A stretch of DNA of 64,000 nucleotides. Source: Flavobacterium silvisoli. GTDB taxonomy: Bacteria > Bacteroidota > Bacteroidia > Flavobacteriales > Flavobacteriaceae. How positions within the stretch are numbered: position 1 is the first letter of the stretch; each line of letters opens with the position of its first letter. The position numbers and the translations under genes were made by a program. The stretch is taken from assembly GCF_004329815.1 (NCBI RefSeq), contig NZ_SJPE01000012.1, forward strand, positions 1 through 64,000, in the 5' to 3' direction. Below, piece by piece: positions 1 through 7,734 of this stretch. The notes beneath the pieces were generated by a model. The model made no database searches. It saw nothing but the letters and a program-made list of their open reading frames with translations, and was not told the origin of the DNA.

Positions 1-204
1 CAAGTATTAGGAGCAGAGCGAGTAGGCGAAAACGTAGCTTACAATTACAGCACTGCAGAAAGCGCTTTCAGTGCCTGGATGAACAGTCCAACCCATAAAG
101 CCAACATTGAAGGGAATTTTACCCATTTCGGAATTTCCGTAACCACCGACCCAGCCACCGGAAGAAAATATTACACCAATATGTTTATTAAAAAATTACC
201 TTAA
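1..204 (+). CDS. CAP (SCP/PR1) domain protein, C-terminal fragment
   Basis: The reading frame is open from the first base and stops at 202-204, so only the last 67 residues are present. The visible part carries the CAP-domain signatures GENVAY, the segment AWMNSPTHKANI and a final HFGISV...YYTNMFIKK strand, as in bacterial YkwD-like proteins. These are usually secreted, and their molecular role in bacteria is mostly unknown. The start, any signal peptide and any N-terminal domains lie outside the window. Confidence 0.85.
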   Translation, partial: QVLGAERVGENVAYNYSTAESAFSAWMNSPTHKANIEGNFTHFGISVTTDPATGRKYYTNMFIKKLP

Positions 205-266
205 TAACCTAGTGTACAAAGAGAAAATAATAGTTTGATTATTGTTTTGTTTGATTTTGACAGATC

Positions 267-297
267 TAAAAACCCGCCTCTAAAGCGGGTTTTTTAG
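267..297. terminator. Rho-independent terminator, likely bidirectional
   Basis: The stem AACCCGCC/GGCGGGTT-like arms (271-291) enclose a short loop. A T-run follows on the plus strand and an A-run precedes it, so it can end both the CAP gene and the converging exonuclease operon. Confidence 0.8.
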
Positions 298-298
298 T

Positions 299-895
299 TT
301 ATTTAAATCCTAGACGTGACTTGAGTTTCAGGAATAATAAAGCGATTGAATAAGCATCATCTGAAGCGGAATTTTTTTCGCTTTGTGGAATTTTATACAG
401 CTTAATTAAGTCATCCAACGAAAATGATTTATTGGTAATATCATATAGTTTTTGATGCATGATTTCGATATCCAAAGCCTCATTTTTTAATTTACCGCAC
501 TCCATTTTTTCGAGCACCTCATTAATCATTTCAATGTCAAAATGAATGCGATGACCAACCAAAACCGCGTTGCCGATATAATCTACTAAAGCTTGAATAG
601 CTTGTGGTTCAGCCAATTTAGATAATTTACTTTCAATCAGGAATTCATTTGACAAACCATTGTCATGAAGGTATTTGTATTGCAAAATGACAACTTCAAA
701 ATTGTCTCCCACCTTGATAATGTCATTAACCACACCAATAGCTCCAAAGGAAAGAATTACATCTTTCTTCGGATTTAAACCGGTCGTCTCAGTACTCAGA
801 ATAACGTATCGGTTGGATTTTGTTTCAAATTTAGCCAGATACAATTTCCAAAACTCAGGATAATCTTTGTTTATGTTTTTAATCCAGTCCAGCAT
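299..895 (-). CDS. DnaQ-like 3'-5' exonuclease family protein with altered catalytic residues
   Basis: This 198-residue protein has the DEDDh exonuclease fold signatures: STETTGL (34-40), VGHRIHFD (113-120) and NSASDDA (175-181). In active DnaQ-type enzymes the first motif is DxE and the last is H-x4-D. Here the first Asp is Ser34 and the His is Asn175, while Glu36, Asp120 and Asp180 remain. It follows the cNMP/CBS/DUF294 gene with one base between stop and start, so the two are probably co-transcribed. Such exonuclease-DUF294 pairs are familiar in bacteria. Because two of five catalytic positions are changed, it may bind nucleic acid or nucleotide without cleaving it. Confidence 0.8.
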   Translation of the reverse strand: MLDWIKNINKDYPEFWKLYLAKFETKSNRYVILSTETTGLNPKKDVILSFGAIGVVNDIIKVGDNFEVVILQYKYLHDNGLSNEFLIESKLSKLAEPQAIQALVDYIGNAVLVGHRIHFDIEMINEVLEKMECGKLKNEALDIEIMHQKLYDITNKSFSLDDLIKLYKIPQSEKNSASDDAYSIALLFLKLKSRLGFK

Positions 896-896
896 A

Positions 897-2813
897 TTAA
901 GAGAATTGTGTCAATCTGAATTTGTCTTTTATTAATTCTTCGAGCTCTTTCATTGGGCCGAGTGCATTTTTGAGTTTTTCCCTGTCAGCTTTAGAGAGTT
1001 CATCGATATTTATGAAATCACCAGAAGTGTCGTTTTTAAGACCTTCGAGTGTTCTGAATTTAGATAAAATCAGAAAGGCATCGGCACAATTCAAATAAAT
1101 TTCGGAATACTTGGGATCTATCATTGCCAATTGTTTGAAACGCAAATAGGTATTATTAATTCCTCTTAAATTCAAACTGATAGCGAAAAGTCGTGCTCCG
1201 TCAACCAAAGGCATAATCGCTCTGTTTTTGATATCAAATTTACCTTTGTGTTCTCCGTCTTCTTCCAAATTAAACTTTTTGAAAAAATTCAGCGGCGGAT
1301 TTTTACGCAGGGTGTCATTACCCAAATAATCGAAGAATAAGACGTTGTTTTTGGAATTATTGAAAATCACATCAGTAATAGCGTCTTCAATTTTTCCTTC
1401 TCCAAAAGCAATTTCATAATCGAAAAAAATGCTGCTGATATCGTTCGATTTTTCCCCGGGTGTTTTCATCCAACTGTTGTACTGCTTTATCCAATCGGTT
1501 AGTGATTTACACCAAAGCATATTGCTGGCCATGTGTCCGTTTGGACAGAATTCATATCCTACTTTTTCGAGTATAGCAGTCGCCCTTTTAGCTAATTTCA
1601 AGAAATAATCCTTAACATCACGATATTTTTCAACAGATACATCCTCAAAAACCAAAATACTGTCCTGATCAGTCAATAAAAGTTGTTCTTTTCTGCCTTG
1701 ACTTCCGATGCTCAACCATGCAAAACGGGCGGGAGGTGAGCCCAAATCAAGAATCGCTAATTCTACCGATCTTTTTACAATAGCAGTTATAATTTCGCCT
1801 GAAATGTTATAAATATGAGGTAACGGAATGTTCTTAGCGATGGATGCCTGAATTAAATCGGTTAGCTTTTCACGTACTTGTTTCAATTCCTTAGGCGAGA
1901 GAGCCCGTTTAATCTCTTTAATTAAAACTCCAGGGTTATTTGCCTGTGCTACAATTAGATCATGCTCAGATATAATACCTTTTACATCGGATTTATCCGA
2001 ACCGTCAGCCGTTACACATAAATGACTCACATTGTGCTTGAGCAATAATAATTGAGCTTCTGCTACCGAAACATTTTCCGGAACAGTAATAACCGGTGAG
2101 GACATTATCTTTTCAACAGTATTAGTAATCGGAAATCTTCCGTTGGCAATTTTACTTCTGAAATCTGTATCCGTAACAATACCGATTGGCTGATTTTGAT
2201 CTGTAACTATAGCACTGTCGATTAAATTTTCTGTCATTAATTGTGCCGCATCTTTTATGACAGTAGTTACAGCTATTTTAATAGGAGTTTTGTTGTAAGC
2301 TAATGATTGGAAATACTGAATTTCAGTAGTTTGATTTTCAGTGTATACATTATCCGTAATGAGTTTTCCCCGGTTTTCTTTGTCGAATGGATTACGGGTG
2401 TTTGTGGCAAAACTTTCGAGTAAAAAGTCTAGAACCTGAGAATTTTGTGCAACAAACGGTTTGAAAACATTGATGGGAATGGCGTAAACAATACTGTCTT
2501 CACGAGCTTTGGCGGTCATCATATAGTTGTTTTTGGCAAAAAACGGACGCAAACCAAACACATCACCCGCATAGCATTTATTCAGCAATGTTTCTTCGGC
2601 ATCTGCAATAACGGAAAGATTGATAACTCCTGATGCTACGACATAAAAACTGTCATGAAGTTTGTCATCAATTTGAAACAAGGTTTTATGTTTGTCTAAA
2701 TTAACCACACCGATACTGGTTGCAACCTGAATTAACTCGTCATGACTCAAATAGTTAAATGGCGGATATTCTTTTAAAAAGTTGGCAATATTTTCAGCTA
2801 TCGAATTACTCAT
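897..2813 (-). CDS. Cyclic-nucleotide-binding, CBS and DUF294 nucleotidyltransferase-like signalling protein
   Basis: The 638-residue soluble protein has an N-terminal cNMP-binding fold (about 15-135), two CBS repeats (about 175-295, with IVTDTDFR and IISEHDL ends), a DUF294 nucleotidyltransferase core (about 320-470, with GSQGRKEQLLLTDQDS as the GS...TDxD metal site) and a C-terminal DUF294_C domain. The order matches signalling proteins thought to sense cyclic nucleotide and adenine nucleotide levels. The nucleotidyltransferase substrate is unknown. A TATTTTTG element lies 40 bp upstream of the ATG and a 16-bp palindrome lies in the leader. Confidence 0.9.
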   Translation of the reverse strand: MSNSIAENIANFLKEYPPFNYLSHDELIQVATSIGVVNLDKHKTLFQIDDKLHDSFYVVASGVINLSVIADAEETLLNKCYAGDVFGLRPFFAKNNYMMTAKAREDSIVYAIPINVFKPFVAQNSQVLDFLLESFATNTRNPFDKENRGKLITDNVYTENQTTEIQYFQSLAYNKTPIKIAVTTVIKDAAQLMTENLIDSAIVTDQNQPIGIVTDTDFRSKIANGRFPITNTVEKIMSSPVITVPENVSVAEAQLLLLKHNVSHLCVTADGSDKSDVKGIISEHDLIVAQANNPGVLIKEIKRALSPKELKQVREKLTDLIQASIAKNIPLPHIYNISGEIITAIVKRSVELAILDLGSPPARFAWLSIGSQGRKEQLLLTDQDSILVFEDVSVEKYRDVKDYFLKLAKRATAILEKVGYEFCPNGHMASNMLWCKSLTDWIKQYNSWMKTPGEKSNDISSIFFDYEIAFGEGKIEDAITDVIFNNSKNNVLFFDYLGNDTLRKNPPLNFFKKFNLEEDGEHKGKFDIKNRAIMPLVDGARLFAISLNLRGINNTYLRFKQLAMIDPKYSEIYLNCADAFLILSKFRTLEGLKNDTSGDFINIDELSKADREKLKNALGPMKELEELIKDKFRLTQFS

Positions 2814-2828
2814 GATTTTTAATGCGTT

Positions 2829-2844
2829 AAATTGAATTCAATTT
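2829..2844. promoter_or_regulatory. 16-bp perfect palindrome in the leader of the DUF294 gene
   Basis: AAATTGAATTCAATTT reads the same on both strands. It sits between the predicted -7 element (2853-2860) and the start codon at 2813, over or just after the expected transcript start, where a repressor would block transcription. No binding protein is known. Confidence 0.4.
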
Positions 2845-2852
2845 GATACAGA

Positions 2853-2860
2853 CAAAAATA
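2853..2860 (-). promoter_or_regulatory. -7 promoter element for the DUF294-exonuclease operon
   Basis: On the minus strand this reads TATTTTTG, a full match to the Bacteroidetes TAnnTTTG -7 consensus, 40 bp before the ATG. The region 2861-3059 is AT-rich and shows no gene. Confidence 0.6.
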
Positions 2861-3059
2861 GGAAAGCTTTAATCAAGTTGGGACCATTGTTAACAAGATT
2901 TGAAAACTAATAAACTCTTTAATAGTAAATGTTTTTGAAAAATTCTATTTTACATAATATAAATTATGATTCAAAATAAGTATATAATAATTTAGGCTTA
3001 CTATAGATGTATTTGTTTGTATTTAAACAATTTATATAATTCTATGTAAATAAATAATA

Positions 3060-4586
3060 TCAAAAATTGAGTTCTCTGAATTTTTTGCCAATGGCTAAAC
3101 TCAATTTCGTTTTATAATCCTCAATCAACCATTCACGATAATTTTTACTGGTTTTACCAAGACATTTCACAAAACTCTTGACGCGACTTTCAATATCATC
3201 CGAAAGCAATTTAGATAACATTCGTGCGCCATTCAGTTCGTTTGAATTTTCGACACACATCGTAGCATGTTGTTGAATTGATTTTTCGAGCACTTCTTTG
3301 GGACGCAAATTCATAGCCATGTTTTTCTTGAATTCACTTTCAATATCCATATCAATCACTGCCGTTTTAGCAAATATTTTACGCGTTGCTTCGGGCATGG
3401 TATATTTGAAATTACTTTCAATTTCGGCATCATCTCTTAAGTTTTCAAGATAATATTCGGGTGATTTAAAAATATGCTGCCAATCTACCGGATCATTCCA
3501 CAAGCCAAATCGCAGGGCGTTATTTCCTAAATCGATGACAATAAAATTGTCCTTATTGGGTAATTTTCGTGAACCGCGACCAATCATTTGAAAATATAAC
3601 GTCAAAGACTTAGTAGCTCTGTTTAGTATAATACTTTCAACAGTAGGCTCATCAAATCCGGTCGTCAAAATCCCTACAGAAGTCAATATTGCGTCCGGTG
3701 TTTTTTTGAACCAATGTAAAATTTCTTTGCGATCTTCAACACTTGTTGTATTATCAAGGTGTCTTATAGCGTAACCGGCTTCTCTGAAAGTTTCGTACAC
3801 ATACAATGATGTATTGATACCGTTGTTAAAAATCAGAGTCTTCTTGCCTAATGATTTTTCGGTGTATGCATGGAGCAATTTTTCCTGCATAACCATGTTC
3901 ATGTACAAATCATCAGAAGACTTTACTGTATAATCTCCGTTAATTCCAACTTTCAACGAAGTTAATCCAACATCATAACTATACGTAGTTGCTTTAGCGA
4001 GAAATCCTTTATCTATAAGGGACTGAATGGTATCACCAACAATTAACTCATCGTAATTTTGATGCATGGGCAATTTAATATTGGAGCTCAAAGGAGTGGC
4101 TGTAACTCCAAGTATAAATGACTTTTTGAATTGTCCGAGTAATTTTCGAAAAGAATTATAATGAGCCTCATCAATGATGACCAAACCAACGTTATCAATC
4201 ATTAGTTTTTCGTCATTCAAACGATTTTTCAGGGTTTCGACCATCGCTACAAAACAAGAATATTCATCCTGATCCGGTAGCTCTTTGATGTTGCTGTTGA
4301 TGATTTTATTTTTAACATCAAAGCCTTTGAGCATTTTAGAAGTTTGTTTGCAGAGCTCAATTCGGTGGGTTAATACCACTACTTTTTTATTGTGTTGCGA
4401 CAAGTAGCGTCTTACAATTTCAGAGAAAATTACTGTTTTTCCACCGCCTGTTGGCAATTGATACAACAAATGATGGTCGTTCGGGGCATTGTCTATACGG
4501 TCAAAAATTTTGTCAATATCGCCTTTTTGGTAACCGTAAAGTTCCTTTTTTTCTTCGATTTCGATACTTAAATCTTTGTGAGACAT
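3060..4586 (-). CDS. DEAD/DEAH-box superfamily 2 helicase
   Basis: This 508-residue protein has the SF2 helicase motifs: Walker A PTGGGKT (about 45-51), DEAH (about 139-142), TATP and the C-terminal motif VI QMIGRGSR. It resembles the compact RadD/SSL2-like ATP-dependent helicases that follow a type III restriction subunit-like core. The C-terminal 130 residues have no recognised domain. No methylase or nuclease gene lies next to it, so a restriction role is unlikely. It has its own TACTTTTG promoter element about 20 bp upstream of the ATG, giving a very short leader. Confidence 0.85.
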   Translation of the reverse strand: MSHKDLSIEIEEKKELYGYQKGDIDKIFDRIDNAPNDHHLLYQLPTGGGKTVIFSEIVRRYLSQHNKKVVVLTHRIELCKQTSKMLKGFDVKNKIINSNIKELPDQDEYSCFVAMVETLKNRLNDEKLMIDNVGLVIIDEAHYNSFRKLLGQFKKSFILGVTATPLSSNIKLPMHQNYDELIVGDTIQSLIDKGFLAKATTYSYDVGLTSLKVGINGDYTVKSSDDLYMNMVMQEKLLHAYTEKSLGKKTLIFNNGINTSLYVYETFREAGYAIRHLDNTTSVEDRKEILHWFKKTPDAILTSVGILTTGFDEPTVESIILNRATKSLTLYFQMIGRGSRKLPNKDNFIVIDLGNNALRFGLWNDPVDWQHIFKSPEYYLENLRDDAEIESNFKYTMPEATRKIFAKTAVIDMDIESEFKKNMAMNLRPKEVLEKSIQQHATMCVENSNELNGARMLSKLLSDDIESRVKSFVKCLGKTSKNYREWLIEDYKTKLSLAIGKKFRELNF

Positions 4587-4605
4587 GGTGATTTGTACAA
4601 TTTTG

Positions 4606-4613
4606 CAAAAGTA
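4606..4613 (-). promoter_or_regulatory. -7 promoter element for the helicase
   Basis: The minus strand reads TACTTTTG, matching TAnnTTTG. The predicted transcript start is about 14 nt before the ATG at 4586. Confidence 0.55.
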
Positions 4614-4661
4614 CAGCTAAAAAAGAGTTCTTACACCATTAATTTTTCAAATAACACAAAT

Positions 4662-5177
4662 TTAATATTCAAATCGCTCAACGATGGCCTCGAATTGATG
4701 AGCATTGAACCAATCTTGATTGACGGCTTCTTCCTTAATACCCATCATCCTATTCTTGAATTCGTTTAAAATCCCGTTTTCAATTAAAAAACTAACGGCT
4801 TGATGATAAGAAGTCAGCATGCTTTTAAAAAACAATTCCGATTTGATGATTTTCTCTGCCGAAAACGCTTGTGCAATTTCAATGTTGTATAGCATCACAT
4901 CAGCAATGATGAATGCGTCAACTCCAAGCGAAATAAAATGTTTAATGAATTTTTGAGCTACTGAACGACGCATTTTGGCCCTCTTACTTTTCACAGGGAA
5001 ATATTCGTTTGAAATTTTAAACTTAGCTTCCTGCACTAATTTATCTTCATTCGGATTAAAAGCGAAATTATAGTACACCTTTACGTCATTAAACTTTTCG
5101 TAAAGCTCTAACAATTGCTGCTCCAATTGTTCTTTTGTAAGTTCGTGCAGATACTTTTTTAAATCGCGTTTGCTCAT
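4662..5177 (-). CDS. DUF6155-like protein of unknown function
   Basis: A 171-residue soluble helical protein, probably of the DUF6155 family on recall of its N-terminus (SKRDLKKYLHELTKEQLEQQ) and length. It has an N-terminal SAP-like helical start, a Lys-rich segment KSKRAKMRR near residue 65 and otherwise no catalytic motif. It lies between the helicase and a divergent DUF3817 gene and has its own promoter element, so no functional link is clear. Confidence 0.7.
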   Translation of the reverse strand: MSKRDLKKYLHELTKEQLEQQLLELYEKFNDVKVYYNFAFNPNEDKLVQEAKFKISNEYFPVKSKRAKMRRSVAQKFIKHFISLGVDAFIIADVMLYNIEIAQAFSAEKIIKSELFFKSMLTSYHQAVSFLIENGILNEFKNRMMGIKEEAVNQDWFNAHQFEAIVERFEY

Positions 5178-5193
5178 GGGTTGTGTATGATGA

Positions 5194-5201
5194 CAAAAGT
5201 A
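5194..5201 (-). promoter_or_regulatory. -7 promoter element for the DUF6155-like gene
   Basis: The minus strand reads TACTTTTG, 17 bp before the ATG at 5177. Its position argues against the divergent DUF3817 gene starting as far upstream as 5181. Confidence 0.55.
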
Positions 5202-5236
5202 ACCGCTTTTTTAGTTTCAGTATTGATGTTATTACT

Positions 5237-5244
5237 TAATTTTG
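5237..5244 (+). promoter_or_regulatory. -7 promoter element for the DUF3817-MscS operon
   Basis: TAATTTTG is a full TAnnTTTG match, 18 bp before the ATG at 5262. It supports 5262 as the true start of the first gene. Confidence 0.6.
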
Positions 5245-5261
5245 CAATCAAAATAAAAATC

Positions 5262-5546
5262 ATGACTAAACTCTTTAAGTTCACCGCTATTGCCGAAGGT
5301 ATTTCGTATCTTGTTTTATTTGCCAACATGCTGATTGTGAAACCCAGCAACCTTGAATTGTATAAAACATTATTATTTCCAATAGGAATGGCACACGGAT
5401 TATTGTTTATTGGTTATGTTATTTTGGCACTGGCAATTCGCACAGCTCAAAATTGGAGTTTTAAAGACTTATTTGTAGTGCAGGTTGCCTCCCTCCTGCC
5501 GTTTGCCACGTTTTATGTAGAGAAAAAATATGTAAGAAATGCATAA
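5262..5546 (+). CDS. DUF3817 family membrane protein
   Basis: A 94-residue integral membrane protein with three hydrophobic segments and the conserved opening KFTAIAEGISYLVL followed by the MAHGLLF segment, both typical of DUF3817. Function is unknown. The frame is open from a TTG at 5181, but that start would overlap the promoter of the divergent gene. The ATG at 5262 fits the family N-terminus and the promoter at 5237. The stop overlaps the start of the MscS gene by 8 nt, so the two are translationally linked. Confidence 0.75.
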   Translation: MTKLFKFTAIAEGISYLVLFANMLIVKPSNLELYKTLLFPIGMAHGLLFIGYVILALAIRTAQNWSFKDLFVVQVASLLPFATFYVEKKYVRNA

Positions 5547-6798
5547 GTTCGTAGCTAAAATATTCGGTTGGAGTTACCCTCTTTTCAAAAAATGGGATTT
5601 TGGAGAGACACTTTCCGCCTATTTGAGCTTAGCGATTAACATTGTTGTCTTATCATTTTTATCCTATCTGATATTCCTGATTTTTCGCTATGTATTGGTC
5701 AGAACGATGATAATTGTTGCGCGTAAGACCAAAACCCGATTTGATGATTTATTAGTTTCAAATAAAACGGCGAAATATATTGCTCATTTAATTCCGTTAC
5801 TTTTTGTTTACAAAAGCGTTCCGATCATCCTGGAAAACTTTGTTTACTGGGAAGCTGTATTCGGAAAACTTGTAGCAATCTATATTGTTTTGTTGAGTTT
5901 ATGGATTATTAAAACCATTTTACATGCAGTCAGAGATCATCTGAAATCAAACCCGTCTTACAGTGATAAACCTATTGACAGTTACATTCAGGTAATCATG
6001 ATTGTGCTGTGGTTGTTTGCATTTATTTTTATTGTTTCCAAAATTTTTGACATCAGTACCGGAACCATGTTAGGAACATTCGGAGCTGTTTCGGCCATCA
6101 TATTGTTGATTTTCAGAGATATTATTTTGGGATTTGTAGCCAGCGTACAAGTTTCGTTAAACGATATGGTTCGAATTGGTGACTGGATTACGTTCGATAA
6201 ATTTGGTGCCGACGGAGATGTAATCGAAATCAATTTGGCTACGGTTAAAGTTCGGAATTTTGACAACACTACTACCACTATTCCCACCTACAGTATGATA
6301 TCCGATTCGTTCCGAAACTGGCGTGGTATGTTGAATTCACAAGGAAGAAGAATAAAACGACACATCCTCATCAAGGCCAATAGCATTCGATTTCTGAATG
6401 AAGATGAATTACTGGAACTAAAGAAAATTCAGCTGGTAAGCAGCTACATTGAAAAGCGTCAAGCTGAAATTAACAAGTTCAATAAAGCCAATCAAGTTGA
6501 TAAGTCAATACTGATTAACGGGCGAAACATGACTAATTTTGGTTTGTTTCGAAAATACATTACACAGTATCTTAGCCAATACCCAGGTTTAAACAAAGAT
6601 ATGATTTTGCTTTGCCGGCAGTTGCAACCTACTCCGCACGGAATTCCGTTAGAGATTTATGCCTTTTCAAACGACAAACGCTTTGAGAACTATGAATACA
6701 TCATGGCCGATATTTTTGACCATATATTTGCGTCTATTGTTTACTTTGATTTAGAAATATACGAACTTCCTTCGAGTAAAGATTATCTTTCTGATTAA
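5539..6798 (+). CDS. MscS-family mechanosensitive ion channel, YbdG/MscM-like
   Basis: A 419-residue inner-membrane channel with about five transmembrane segments in the first 210 residues, then the MscS beta domain. The stretch VRNFDNTTTTIPTYSMIS followed by FRNWRGM is diagnostic of the YbdG branch (its E. coli counterpart has VRNWDKTITTIPTY). Members open under membrane tension during osmotic downshock. It overlaps the upstream DUF3817 gene by 8 nt and its stop overlaps the converging thioesterase remnant by 4 nt. Confidence 0.9.
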   Translation: MHKFVAKIFGWSYPLFKKWDFGETLSAYLSLAINIVVLSFLSYLIFLIFRYVLVRTMIIVARKTKTRFDDLLVSNKTAKYIAHLIPLLFVYKSVPIILENFVYWEAVFGKLVAIYIVLLSLWIIKTILHAVRDHLKSNPSYSDKPIDSYIQVIMIVLWLFAFIFIVSKIFDISTGTMLGTFGAVSAIILLIFRDIILGFVASVQVSLNDMVRIGDWITFDKFGADGDVIEINLATVKVRNFDNTTTTIPTYSMISDSFRNWRGMLNSQGRRIKRHILIKANSIRFLNEDELLELKKIQLVSSYIEKRQAEINKFNKANQVDKSILINGRNMTNFGLFRKYITQYLSQYPGLNKDMILLCRQLQPTPHGIPLEIYAFSNDKRFENYEYIMADIFDHIFASIVYFDLEIYELPSSKDYLSD

Positions 6799-7182
6799 TC
6801 TCCCAAGCGGTCTTTTATGTATTCTATTTTTGTTTTTCCGTGAGGAGCCGGCTTTCCGTCATCTCCTAAACTCACCATTGTAATATTCTCCAGAGTTATG
6901 ATTACTTCTCTGGTCATCATATTTCGAACTTGACAGGTCAAAGTCAAAGATGTTCGTCCAAATTTAACAACATCGATACCAATTTCAACGATATCACCCT
7001 GACGTGCCGAGCTCACAAAATTAATCTCGGACATGTTTGGTTACAATTTTATTGTTTTCTAACTGAATGACCGAATATAACGCCAATTCCTCATCAATCC
7101 AGGCTAACAATCTGCCACCAAACAAAGTACTGTTTGGATTTAAATCTTCCGGTTTTACCCATTTTCTGGTATGAAATCTCAT
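6795..7182 (-). pseudogene. Acyl-CoA thioesterase (hotdog fold) interrupted by a frameshift
   Basis: Two frames together give one thioesterase. From the ATG at 7182 the frame reads RFHTRKWVKPEDLNPNSTLF and on to NKIVTKHVRD, then stops at about 7021. The rest, MSEINFVSSARQGDIVEIG to the stop at 6795, is in another frame beginning at 7034. Family members usually read KxMSEINFVSSA without a break, so about 2 nt appear lost (or 1 gained) near 7032-7038, where no homopolymer is present. The first ATG overlaps the Nudix stop as ATGA. The product would be truncated before half the hotdog domain unless a frameshift or internal start rescues it, or the sequence has an error. Confidence 0.75.
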
Positions 7183-7601
7183 TTTGTTTGTATTTTTTGT
7201 AAAGCAAAATTAATGATTTCATCATGGTCAAAAGCCAATTTTGGCAAATCATTAATCGGAAACCATTGTGCCTCTTTAGCATCATCTGAAGCTTTTGGAA
7301 CAACATCGGCGGAAACAAAACCGTAATAGGCTACAGAAACTACATGATGTCTTGGGTCTCGGTATGGTTTCCCGAACGCCTTAAGTTGTGTCATGGTTTC
7401 TATTGCTATTTGGGTTTCTTCCAGTAATTCTCTTTTTACAGCAACATCAATATCCTCGTGTTCATCAACAAAACCACCCGGTAATGCCCAAGCATTCTGA
7501 AAAGGCTCATTTTTTCTTTTTATCAATAGAAGATAAAGTGTATTGTGTACAGATTTGAAGATGACGGCATCAACCGTCAGGAAAATTTTGGAAACTCTCA
7601 T
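7179..7601 (-). CDS. NUDIX hydrolase
   Basis: The 140-residue protein has a Nudix box GGFVDEHEDIDVAVKRELLEET, i.e. G-x5-E-x7-REUxEE with Gln where Gly is usual after EE. It begins MRVSKIFLTVDAVIF, the normal Nudix first strand. An upstream in-frame ATG at 7655 would add 18 unconserved residues, so 7601 is preferred. The family hydrolyses nucleoside diphosphates linked to another moiety; the C-terminal half resembles ADP-ribose or NrtR-type Nudix domains, but there is no attached winged helix. Its TGA overlaps the next gene's ATG by 4 nt (ATGA). Confidence 0.85.
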   Translation of the reverse strand: MRVSKIFLTVDAVIFKSVHNTLYLLLIKRKNEPFQNAWALPGGFVDEHEDIDVAVKRELLEETQIAIETMTQLKAFGKPYRDPRHHVVSVAYYGFVSADVVPKASDDAKEAQWFPINDLPKLAFDHDEIINFALQKIQTK

Positions 7602-7660
7602 TTCTGTTTTTAATAGTTGATTGTGAACTGTTTTCTGAAATCCAATAATAGGCAAAAAAC

Positions 7661-7690
7661 TTGGTTATTTGGGGGAAACGTTTATATTTG
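7661..7690 (+). promoter_or_regulatory. Promoter of the OmpA-family gene
   Basis: TTG at 7661-7663 and TATATTTG at 7683-7690 match the Bacteroidetes -33 TTG and -7 TAnnTTTG elements with a 19-bp gap. The ATG is 45 bp downstream. Confidence 0.7.
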
Positions 7691-7734
7691 CAATGACTTT
7701 AACATTTCATTAAAATAATTACAAATCATATCAT

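Noticed and set aside
3060..4586. Restriction-modification or phage-defence locus around the helicase
   Set aside because: No methylase, nuclease or other defence gene is adjacent, and neighbours are unrelated housekeeping genes.
5181..5261. N-terminal extension of the DUF3817 gene from a TTG at 5181
   Set aside because: It overlaps the promoter of the divergent gene and lies upstream of the likely -7 element at 5237.
7094..7318. 74-codon minus-strand ORF across the Nudix/thioesterase junction
   Set aside because: It runs out of frame with both recognised proteins; the thioesterase frame from 7182 explains the region better.
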